This document shows positions 1 to 8,200 of a DNA stretch of 13,275 nucleotides, in pieces. Origin of the DNA: Methylococcaceae bacterium (lineage in GTDB: Bacteria; Pseudomonadota; Gammaproteobacteria; Methylococcales; Methylomonadaceae); assembly GCA_030618325.1 (NCBI GenBank), contig JAUXDP010000062.1, forward strand, positions 1-13,275, given 5' to 3'. Within the stretch, counting starts at the first letter, position 1; every line of letters starts with the position of its first letter. The notes under the pieces are model-generated. The model was not told where the DNA came from. It saw only the letters and a list, made by a program, of their open reading frames with translations, and did not search any database. A program made the translations under genes and the position numbers.

Positions 1-300
1 TGCTAATGCAGCTCTTCTCGACGGCCGAACTTCAACAGGCACTTGATAGGTCGCACCACCCACACGCCTGGATTTAACCTCCACTCGCGGCTGGACATTG
101 TCCAATGCTTTTGTTAGAACCTCTAAAGGCTCTGAATGCCCTTTGTTCTCAATCGTATCCAAAGCACCATATAAAATCTTTTCAGCTACTGATTTCTTAC
201 CACCAATCATCAGCATATTCATAAACTTGGTAAGCATCTCGCTACCGAATCTTGGATCAGGAATGACATCCCTTTTTGCTGCAACTCTTCTTCTCGACAT
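1..300 (-). CDS. rpsG: 30S ribosomal protein S7, N-terminal 100 residues (cut by window edge)
   Basis: S7 is a primary assembly protein of the 30S head; it binds 16S rRNA near the exit-site tRNA. The reading frame starts with MSRRRVAAKRDVIPDP and contains the family signature KSRRVGGATYQVPVEVRPSRR near residues 76-96. The ATG is at 298-300 and the frame is open to base 1, so about the first 100 of roughly 156 residues are present. It starts 10 bp after the rpsL stop with only a short GAG as ribosome-binding site, so it is very likely co-transcribed and perhaps translationally coupled with rpsL, as in the str operon of other proteobacteria. In E. coli S7 is the translational repressor of its own operon; its operator there lies between rpsL and rpsG, but the gap here is too short to hold that structure, so regulation must differ or use coding sequence. 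Identification is secure. Confidence 0.97.
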   Translation of the reverse strand, partial: MSRRRVAAKRDVIPDPRFGSEMLTKFMNMLMIGGKKSVAEKILYGALDTIENKGHSEPLEVLTKALDNVQPRVEVKSRRVGGATYQVPVEVRPSRRAALA

Positions 301-310
301 CTTCTACTCA

Positions 311-685
311 CTAGGCCTTTGGTTTTTTCGCGCCGTATTTTGAACGCCCACACTTTCTTCCATCCACACCCGAAGTATCCAGGCTACCACGAACCACATG
401 ATAGCGAACCCCCGGCAAATCCTTAACACGACCACCTCTTATCAAAACGACCGAGTGCTCTTGAAGATTATGACCTTCACCACCAATATAACAGGAAACC
501 TCTGCGCCACTTGTCAACCTGACCCTTGCCACCTTACGCAAAGCCGAATTTGGCTTCTTCGGAGTTGTTGTATACACTCGCGTACAAACACCCCTTCTTT
601 GAGGACAGGCATTTAAAGCAGGCACATTACTCTTTTCAATCTTTCTTGTGCGCGGCTTCCGAACAAGCTGGTTAATCGTGGTCAT
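311..685 (-). CDS. rpsL: 30S ribosomal protein S12
   Basis: S12 sits at the decoding centre of the 30S subunit and controls accuracy of codon reading. The 124-residue product matches the family's usual length. The TTTPKKPNSALRK motif (about 39-51) holds Lys43, and GGRVKDLPGVRYH (84-96) holds Lys88, Asp89 and Pro91. These are the streptomycin-sensitive residues, and Asp89 is the site methylthiolated by RimO in other bacteria. The C-terminal stretch (SGVDGRKCGRSKYG) differs slightly from the E. coli form but keeps its length. The ATG is fixed by an in-frame TAG two codons upstream. No convincing Shine-Dalgarno sequence precedes it, which is unusual for a highly expressed ribosomal gene. A strong terminator lies only 41 bp upstream, so expression depends on read-through or on a promoter between the two. 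First gene of the str operon, followed by rpsG. Confidence 0.98.
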   Translation of the reverse strand: MTTINQLVRKPRTRKIEKSNVPALNACPQRRGVCTRVYTTTPKKPNSALRKVARVRLTSGAEVSCYIGGEGHNLQEHSVVLIRGGRVKDLPGVRYHVVRGSLDTSGVDGRKCGRSKYGAKKPKA

Positions 686-693
686 AAGCTATC

Positions 694-723
694 TTTAAAC
701 TTCAATTTTAATTTTCTAGTCAA
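694..723 (-). promoter_or_regulatory. Possible second rpsL promoter downstream of the terminator
   Basis: A TTGACT hexamer (718-723) is followed after 18 bases by TTTAAA (694-699). The -35 is good, the -10 matches only four of six positions. Initiation about 7 bases downstream would fall within a few bases of the rpsL ATG and give an essentially leaderless mRNA, which would fit the absence of a ribosome-binding site. This is the only place a promoter for rpsL could sit that avoids the terminator at 726-766. Weak support from sequence alone. Confidence 0.3.
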
Positions 724-725
724 CC

Positions 726-766
726 AATAAAAAATTACCGCCAAACCTTCAGCTTGACGGTAATTT
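726..766 (-). terminator. Strong intrinsic terminator between rpoC and rpsL
   Basis: On the minus strand a 15-bp stem (arms 752-766 and 732-746, including two G-U wobbles) closes a five-base loop (TGAAG) and runs straight into a run of six or more T. This is the canonical Rho-independent form. The opposite strand lacks a good U-run, so it is directed at leftward transcription. It could end the rpoBC transcript, but it also lies about 30 bases downstream of the predicted start of the promoter at 804-832, so it may act as an attenuator in the rpsL leader. Confidence 0.85.
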
Positions 767-803
767 CTCTTTGATCGATTTCTTTAACTAGTCTGAGCAG
801 AGC

Positions 804-832
804 ATTTTAGTCTCTAAAACTAACTTAGTCAA
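804..832 (-). promoter_or_regulatory. Sigma-70 promoter in the rpoC-rpsL gap
   Basis: TTGACT (827-832), a 17-base spacer and TAAAAT (804-809) form a near-consensus housekeeping promoter pointing toward rpsL. The 40 or so bases upstream (about 838-885) are strongly AT-rich, as expected for an UP element, and include a small inverted repeat (AATCTA-ATA-TAGATT). Initiation would fall near 797, giving a leader of about 112 bases that contains the terminator at 726-766 before the rpsL start. Confidence 0.65.
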
Positions 833-908
833 GGATAATTAGTAATCTATATTAGATTTTATTACTTAGCTACTATCTTTTAAAAACTTACGCAAAGCGA
901 TAGCTTCT

Positions 909-958
909 AAATAAGAAGCCACACAAAATACGCTCCGTCATAATATTTAAAGTGGCTT
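909..958 (-). terminator. Hairpin at the rpoC 3' end, possible weak terminator
   Basis: Two bases after the rpoC stop codon, AAGCCAC (952-958) pairs with GTGGCTT (916-922), and inside it AAATA (944-948) pairs with TATTT (926-930) across a 3x3 internal loop; a 13-base loop closes it. The tail CTTATTT is a poor U-run. It may act as a weak terminator or as a 3'-end stabiliser for the rpoBC mRNA. It lies upstream of the promoter at 804-832, so it is placed where an rpoC terminator would be expected. Confidence 0.4.
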
Positions 959-960
959 GG

Positions 961-3900
961 TTATTCAGTACTCAAGGCCTGCTTTAATGCCTCTTCTACT
1001 TTTTCATGATCCATGACAGGCTCCCCCCCACCACTTTCAGTAAGCTGTTTTGCCTTGGCTTTCTTTCTCTGCTCATGATAAGCCAGTCCAGTACCTGCAG
1101 GAATCAACCTACCGACGATCACATTTTCCTTTAATCCATGCAACCCATCTGATAATCCTCGTACTGCCGCATCTGTTAATACACGCGTTGTCTCTTGGAA
1201 AGAGGCAGCAGAAATAAATGACTCAGTAGCCAACGAAGCTTTGGTAATTCCCAACAATATCGATTCATAACTTGCAGGGATTTTACCTTTTGCCTCCAAG
1301 CTATCATTTTCCTGCCTAACCGCCGCTCTTTCTAATTGCTCACCCTTCATAAAACTAGAGTCTCCAGCAGCCGTGATTTCAACTTTCCTGAGCATTTGAC
1401 GAATGATGGCCTCAATATGCTTATCATTAATCTTCACCCCTTGCAAACGATAAACATCCTGAATTTCTTTTACCAAATAAGTAGTTAACTCCTCTACCCC
1501 TCTTAATCTTAGAATATCATGCGGAGTCAATTCACCTTCAGCAATAGTTTCGCCTTTTTCTACAAACTCACCTTCAAATACTGTTATGTGCCGCCATTTA
1601 GGAACTAATGTTTCAAATTGTTCACCGGAAGCATCTGTGATAACTAATCGTTGCTTGCCTTTAGTTTCCTTACCAAAAGATACAGTTCCTGTTACCTCAG
1701 CCAGTATTGCAGGATCTTTAGTTTTTCTTGCCTCAAATAAATCTGCTACGCGCGGCAAACCACCTGTAATATCACGAGTTTTACTTGATTCCTGTGGTAT
1801 ACGTGCAAGCACATCTCCAACGGTTACTTCACCCCCAGCCTTAATTCCCACAATAGCACCCGCAGGAAGGAAATATTGAGCAGGAATTTCAGTTCCAGGC
1901 AAAAAGACATCATCACCATTTTTAGCCACGAGCTTTACCATGGGTCGGAGATCCTTACCTGCACTTCCTCGCATCTTAGGATCATTAACCACCAAAGATC
2001 TTATTCCAGTAACTTCATCAGATTGTTCCTGAACAGTCACTCCATCAACAAAATCTATAAGTTCGACTAATCCTTCGACCTCAGTAATAACCGGATGGGT
2101 ATGCGGATCCCAATTTACAATGATATCTCCAGCATTAATTTTACTATCTTCTTGAACAGTTAATACTGAACCATAAGGAATTTTGTATCTTTCACGCTCC
2201 CGCCCATATTCATCAACAACACCAACCTCACCAGAGCGAGAAACTGCCACCAGATTTCCTTGTCGATTCATGACCGTTTTAATATTATTCAACCTAACGG
2301 TTCCAGCCGACTTTACCTGGACATTACTGACAGCAGCTGATCGAGAAGCCGCACCCCCAATATGGAAAGTCCGCATAGTCAACTGCGTACCGGGCTCGCC
2401 AATAGATTGGGCAGCAATTACACCAACTGCCTCACCAGCATTAACTAGATGTCCACGACCTAAGTCACGCCCATAACATGCCGCACAGACTCCATGACGG
2501 TTTTCACAAGTAATGATTGAACGCACTTTAACCTGGTCAATACTGTTTTCTTCCAAAACGCCAACCCAGCCTTCATCCAGCAAAGTCTTATCTGGCACTA
2601 TGACTTTCTTACCTTTTGTATCCATTACATCCGAAATAACAACCCGCCCCAGGACTCGTTCAGAAAGCGACTCAACCACATCACCACCTTCAATCATAGG
2701 TGTCATAATCAGACCGTCTACAGTTCCACAGTCGTCACCAGTAACAACCAAGTCTTGCGCCACATCAACCAATCTGCGTGTTAAATATCCTGAGTTTGCA
2801 GTTTTTAAGGCTGTATCTGCCAACCCTTTACGAGCACCATGGGTGGAAATAAAGTATTGCAATACATCAAGCCCTTCCCTGAAATTAGCCGTAATTGGTG
2901 TTTCAATAATTGAGCCATCTGGCTTGGCCATCAAGCCTCTCATACCCGCTAATTGTCGAATTTGAGCTGCTGATCCACGAGCACCCGATTCCGCCATCAT
3001 AAAGATTGAATTAAAAGAGCGTTGTTTGATTTTTGAACCATCAGCAGCCTCAACCTCAACTTCACCAAGCCCCTCCATCATAACTTTAGCGACTTGATCA
3101 TTGGCATGAGACCAAATATCAACAACCTTGTTATAGCGTTCCCCATCGGTAACCAACCCTGAAGCATACTGCGTTTGAATTTCTTTTACTTCTTGCTCAG
3201 CCGCATCAAGAATAGATGATTTTCTGTCAGGTATCATCATATCTTCAATACCAAACGACACACCTGAACGTGTAGCATATTTAAAACCAAGATACATCAA
3301 TTGATCTGCAAGAACGACTGTCTCTTTTATTCCTAAATGTCTGTAACAATGATTAATTACATTAGATATATTTTTTTTAGTCATATCAAGATTAACAACA
3401 TCGTAAGGCATTCCATCGGGTAATATTTCCCAAATTAATGCACGCCCAACGGTTGTTTCAACTCGCTTGGAATGTACCTCAAACTCGCCTTCCTCAGTTT
3501 GTGTTGTCTCTGTAATACGAACCTGAATCTTGGTTTGAAACTCGACTGATTTCTGTTCTAATGCTTTATGAATCTCATCGGTACTGGCAAATATACTTCC
3601 TTCACCCACAGCATTAATTTTCTCTCTACTGATATAGTACAGCCCTAACACTACATCTTGAGAAGGATTAATAATTGGCTCGCCATTAGCAGGTGATAAA
3701 ATATTATTAGTCGCCATCATTAATGACCGCGCTTCTAATTGGGCTTCAATAGACAAGGGTATATGTACCGCCATTTGATCGCCGTCAAAATCGGCATTAA
3801 ATGCACTACAAACTAATGGATGCAATTGAATTGCTTTACCTTCAATTAGAATAGGTTCAAAAGCTTGAATTCCCAGCCTGTGCAATGTCGGAGCCCGATT

Positions 3901-5169
3901 AAGCATAACCGGATGTTCTCGAATCACTTCTTCAAGAATATCCCAGACCTCACCACCTTCCCTTTCCACCAATTTCTTAGCTGCTTTAATGGTTGTTGCC
4001 AACCCTCGTAACTGTAATTTACTAAAAATAAAAGGCTTGAAAAGCTCCAATGCCATTTTCTTGGGCAAACCGCACTGGTGTAGACGCAAAGTGGGTCCCA
4101 CAACGATGACCGAACGGCCTGAGTAATCAACTCGTTTTCCCAGTAAATTTTGCCTGAATCTACCTTGCTTACCTTTAATCATATCGGCAAGAGATTTTAA
4201 TGGCCGCCTATTAGTCCCAGTTATTGCTCTACCTCGCCGACCGTTGTCGAGCAATGCGTCCACAGACTCTTGTAACATCCTCTTTTCGTTCCGAACAATG
4301 ATATCCGGGGCATTTAATTCAAGCAGGCGATTTAAACGATTATTTCTGTTGATAACCCGCCTATATAAATCATTCAAATCTGAAGTCGCAAAGCGCCCAC
4401 CATCCAGAGGGACTAGAGGCCTTAACTCAGGCGGCAGAACAGGTAATACTTCCATAATCATCCATTCAGGACGATTTTTTGAATTTAATAATGCATCAAG
4501 TACTTTTAGCCGCTTGGAGAACTTCTTGATTTTGGTTTCTGAGTTAGTTGTATTAATTTCTTCACGGAGCATTTCTACTTCCGCTTTCAAATCTATCGAT
4601 TTTAGGATTTCATAAACTGCTTCCGCTCCCATCTTGGCAACGAAGTCATCGCCATGCTGCTCAACAGCATCCAGATACTCATCATCATTTAATAATTGCC
4701 CACGCTCCATTGGCGTCATACCCGGATCAAGTACCATGTATGACTCAAAGTATAAAACCCGCTCAATTTCTCTTAAGGTTATATCCAATAGCAATGCTAC
4801 CCGAGAAGGTAGAGATTTCAAAAACCAGATATGGGCGACGGGACTTGCCAACTCAATATGCCCCATCCTCTCACGACGAACCTTGGACAAAGTGACTTCA
4901 ACACCACATTTTTCACATATAACACCGCGATGTTTTAAGCGCTTATATTTCCCACAAAGACACTCATAGTCGCTGACTGGACCAAAAATTTTGGCACAAA
5001 ACAGACCATCACGCTCTGGTTTAAAGGTGCGATAATTTATTGTTTCCGGCTTTTTTACTTCACCATAGGACCAGGAACGAATCATGTCTGGTGAAGCTAA
5101 ACCTATACGTATCGCATCAAAATCTTTAATGCTACCCTGGCGTTTTAAAAAATTTAATAAATCTTTCAC
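961..5169 (-). CDS. rpoC: DNA-directed RNA polymerase subunit beta'
   Basis: Catalytic subunit of RNA polymerase. The 1402 residues compare with 1407 in E. coli, and E. coli numbering holds exactly at the key sites I counted. The N-terminal zinc ribbon cysteines are 70, 72, 85 and 88. The catalytic NADFDGDQM has Asp460, Asp462 and Asp464 for the active-site magnesium. The second zinc site is Cys814, 888, 895 and 898, and trigger-loop residues Met932, Arg933 and His936 lie in TMRTFHIGG. The proteobacterial insertion within the trigger loop (about 945-1130) is present. The start codon is GTG (5167-5169), as in E. coli rpoC; AGGGGA seven bases upstream is a good ribosome-binding site and supports it. 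It follows rpoB by 72 bp, so the two are clearly one operon. No truncation or frameshift. Confidence 0.99.
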   Translation of the reverse strand: MKDLLNFLKRQGSIKDFDAIRIGLASPDMIRSWSYGEVKKPETINYRTFKPERDGLFCAKIFGPVSDYECLCGKYKRLKHRGVICEKCGVEVTLSKVRRERMGHIELASPVAHIWFLKSLPSRVALLLDITLREIERVLYFESYMVLDPGMTPMERGQLLNDDEYLDAVEQHGDDFVAKMGAEAVYEILKSIDLKAEVEMLREEINTTNSETKIKKFSKRLKVLDALLNSKNRPEWMIMEVLPVLPPELRPLVPLDGGRFATSDLNDLYRRVINRNNRLNRLLELNAPDIIVRNEKRMLQESVDALLDNGRRGRAITGTNRRPLKSLADMIKGKQGRFRQNLLGKRVDYSGRSVIVVGPTLRLHQCGLPKKMALELFKPFIFSKLQLRGLATTIKAAKKLVEREGGEVWDILEEVIREHPVMLNRAPTLHRLGIQAFEPILIEGKAIQLHPLVCSAFNADFDGDQMAVHIPLSIEAQLEARSLMMATNNILSPANGEPIINPSQDVVLGLYYISREKINAVGEGSIFASTDEIHKALEQKSVEFQTKIQVRITETTQTEEGEFEVHSKRVETTVGRALIWEILPDGMPYDVVNLDMTKKNISNVINHCYRHLGIKETVVLADQLMYLGFKYATRSGVSFGIEDMMIPDRKSSILDAAEQEVKEIQTQYASGLVTDGERYNKVVDIWSHANDQVAKVMMEGLGEVEVEAADGSKIKQRSFNSIFMMAESGARGSAAQIRQLAGMRGLMAKPDGSIIETPITANFREGLDVLQYFISTHGARKGLADTALKTANSGYLTRRLVDVAQDLVVTGDDCGTVDGLIMTPMIEGGDVVESLSERVLGRVVISDVMDTKGKKVIVPDKTLLDEGWVGVLEENSIDQVKVRSIITCENRHGVCAACYGRDLGRGHLVNAGEAVGVIAAQSIGEPGTQLTMRTFHIGGAASRSAAVSNVQVKSAGTVRLNNIKTVMNRQGNLVAVSRSGEVGVVDEYGRERERYKIPYGSVLTVQEDSKINAGDIIVNWDPHTHPVITEVEGLVELIDFVDGVTVQEQSDEVTGIRSLVVNDPKMRGSAGKDLRPMVKLVAKNGDDVFLPGTEIPAQYFLPAGAIVGIKAGGEVTVGDVLARIPQESSKTRDITGGLPRVADLFEARKTKDPAILAEVTGTVSFGKETKGKQRLVITDASGEQFETLVPKWRHITVFEGEFVEKGETIAEGELTPHDILRLRGVEELTTYLVKEIQDVYRLQGVKINDKHIEAIIRQMLRKVEITAAGDSSFMKGEQLERAAVRQENDSLEAKGKIPASYESILLGITKASLATESFISAASFQETTRVLTDAAVRGLSDGLHGLKENVIVGRLIPAGTGLAYHEQRKKAKAKQLTESGGGEPVMDHEKVEEALKQALSTE

Positions 5170-5190
5170 GAGCTTGTCCCCTGTATTGCT

Positions 5191-5206
5191 TTCCGATTTT
5201 TCGGAA
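5191..5206 (-). other. Small hairpin in the rpoB-rpoC intergenic gap
   Basis: TTCCGA and TCGGAA form a perfect 6-bp stem around an AAAA tetraloop on the minus strand, within the 72-bp gap and about 21 bases before the rpoC start. There is no U-run after it, so it is not a terminator. It could be an mRNA stability or processing structure, but no function can be assigned. Confidence 0.5.
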
Positions 5207-5241
5207 GTCTGAAATTCATAGTGTATTTGCTGGTTTAACTT

Positions 5242-8200
5242 TTACTCCAGCTCTATATTTATACCTAGCGAACGAATTTCTTTAATTAATACATTAAATG
5301 ATTCCGGCATCCCTGCTTCCATTCGATGATCGCCATCAACGATATTTTTATACATTCGAGTTCTTCCAGTTACATCATCCGATTTTACAGTCAACATTTC
5401 TTGTAACGTATAAGCGGCACCATAAGCTTCCAAGGCCCAAACCTCCATTTCACCGAAGCGTTGCCCACCAAACTGGGCTTTACCACCCAATGGCTGCTGC
5501 GTCACCAAACTATATGGACCGGTTGAACGAGCATGCATCTTATCGTCCACCAAATGATTCAGTTTCAGCATATACATATAGCCTACAGTAACCTCTCTCT
5601 CAAACGGGTCTCCGGTCAAGCCATCATAAAGCTGTATCTGACCGTGCTCTGGCAAATCGGCTAGTCTTAACATCGTGCGAATTTCATCTTCTGAAGCACC
5701 ATCAAATACCGGTGTAGCCATTGGCACCCCAGGAACTAAATTTTTTGCCATTTCTATAATTTCAGCATCAGAAAAAGAATCCAGATCCTCTTTATGGCCG
5801 CTACTATTATAAATTTTGTCGAGAAACTCTCTAATTTGACCTATTTTGGCTTGGGCTTCCAACATTTCTCCTATCTTTATCCCTAAACCCTTGGCCGCCC
5901 ATCCCAGATGAGTTTCAAGTACCTGACCAACATTCATTCTAGAAGGAACACCTAGCGGATTCAAAACGATATCAACGGGTGTGCCATTGGCATCAAACGG
6001 CATATCTTCAATAGGTACAATTTGCGAAATAACTCCTTTATTTCCATGTCGACCAGCCATTTTGTCGCCTGGCTGAATACGTCTTTTGACTGCCAAATAA
6101 ACTTTAACCATTTTAAGCACACCTGGGGGCAAATCATCTCCCATAGTGATTTTTTTCTTTTTTGCCTCAAATTGTTGCTCAAAGTCTTTACGCTGCTGTT
6201 CTACTTGCTCTGCAACTGCTTCAAGCTGAACATTTACATCTTCATTTTTCAACTTGATTGCAAACCAGTCTGACTGCTTTAAATTATCCAGATATTCCTG
6301 AGCAATGACTGCACCAGATTCTATTCCTTCCGGGCCTGACTCAGCTTCTTCTCCAATTAATAATTTCGCAACTCTTTGAAAAATATCCTGCTCAACTATT
6401 TTCTGCTGATCATCAAGATCTTTTTTATAACGTTTGATTTCTTGTTCTTCAATTTCCAGAGCACGCCTATCTTTTTTCACCCCATCCCGAATAAAAACCT
6501 GAACATCAATGACAGTCCCTTCAATAGAGGAAGGAACTCGCAATGAAGTATCTTTGACATCTGCAGCTTTTTCGCCAAATATAGCGCGCAGCAATTTCTC
6601 TTCAGGTGTTAATTGTGACTCTCCTTTTGGTGTAACCTTACCAACCAGGATGTCACCCGGCCTTACTTTTGCACCGATATAAACTATGCCAGACTCATCG
6701 AGCTTGGAAAGTGCTTCCTCACTAACATTAGGGATGTCAGCAGTGATCTCTTCAGGGCTTTGCTTAGTATCACGCGCCACACAACTCTTTTCTTCTATAT
6801 GTATTGTTGTGAATCGATCCTCTTTGACAACGCGCTCAGAAACCAGAATAGAATCTTCAAAGTTATATCCATTCCATGGCATGAAGGCGACCAGCATATT
6901 TTGCCCCAAAGCCAGTTCACCTATATCCGTTGAAGGGCCATCGGCAAGAATATCACTACACTTGATTATATCGCCAGGTTTTACCAGAGGCTTCTGGTTA
7001 ATACAGGTGTTTTGATTTGAACGGGTGTATTTAATTAAATTATAAATATCTACCCCGGACTCTCCGGCCTCAGCTTCCTGATCATTCACTCTCACCACAA
7101 TCCGAGCGGCATCGACATCTTCAATGACACCTCCTCGTTTTGCAACAACCGTCACACCTGAGTCTTTTGCTACAGTTCGCTCCATTCCAGTTCCAACCAG
7201 AGGCTTATCTGCCCTCAAAGTCGGCACAGCTTGGCGCTGCATGTTTGAGCCCATCAACGCTCGGTTAGCATCATCATGCTCTAAAAATGGAATAATGGAT
7301 GCTGCGACAGAAACAATTTGTTTTGAAGAAACATCCATATACTGAACAGAACTGGATGTTTCTAAAGAAAATTCATCCTTATATCGGCATGACACCAAGC
7401 CCTCTTTAAGGTTTCCTTTTTCATCTACAGGTACACTGGCTTGAGCAATTACAAACTCACCTTCTTCAATGGCTGAAAGATAGTCAACCTGGTCTGTCAC
7501 CTTGCCATCAACTACTTTTCTATACGCTGTTTCCAGAAATCCGTATTCATTGGTTCGAGAATAAACCGACAATGAATTGATTAGGCCAATATTCGGCCCT
7601 TCTGGAGTTTCAATTGGACATACTCTGCCATAATGTGTGGTGTGCACATCTCGCACCTCAAAGCCGGCTCTTTCTCTTGCCAAGCCACCAGGACCCAAAG
7701 CAGAAACCCGACGCTTATGAGTTACTTGAGACAATGGATTATTTTGATCCATAAACTGCGATAACTGACTTGACCCAAAAAACTCCTTGACCGCAGCAGA
7801 AACTGGCTTGGCATTAATAATTTCCTGAGGCATTAATCCTTCTGAATCAGCAAGCGTCAAACGTTCTCTAACGGCTCTTTCAACACGCACCAAACCAACC
7901 CGAAATTGATTCTCAATCATCTCCCCAACTGAACGGACTCGACGATTCCCTAAATGGTCAATGTCATCAACAGTACCATTGCCATTACGAATATTAATTA
8001 GCTCTTTTAATACAGCGATAATATCTTCTTTTTGAAGCGTACCTCCACCTTCTGCCTCATCCAGCCCCAAACGACGATTAAATTTCATTCTGCCAACAGC
8101 AGAAAGATCATATCGCTCTTCGGTAAAAAATAGGTTCTTAAATAAATTTTGAGCAGCATCTTTGGTCGGTGGCTCTCCAGGACGCATCATTCGATAAATT

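Noticed and set aside
780..806. boxA-like antitermination signal (TGCTCTGCTCAGACTAGTTAAAG) just after the rpsL promoter
   Set aside because: Only the first six bases resemble the boxA consensus TGCTCTTTAACA and the TTTAAC part is missing; no boxB/boxC partner is seen.
2513..2965. 150-codon plus-strand frame inside rpoC
   Set aside because: Antisense shadow of conserved rpoC coding sequence; composition is Ser/Thr/Pro-rich as expected for a shadow, with no initiation signals.
4244..4615. 123-codon plus-strand frame opposite the rpoC N-terminal half
   Set aside because: Shadow frame; the underlying minus-strand protein is the beta' clamp region with intact motifs.
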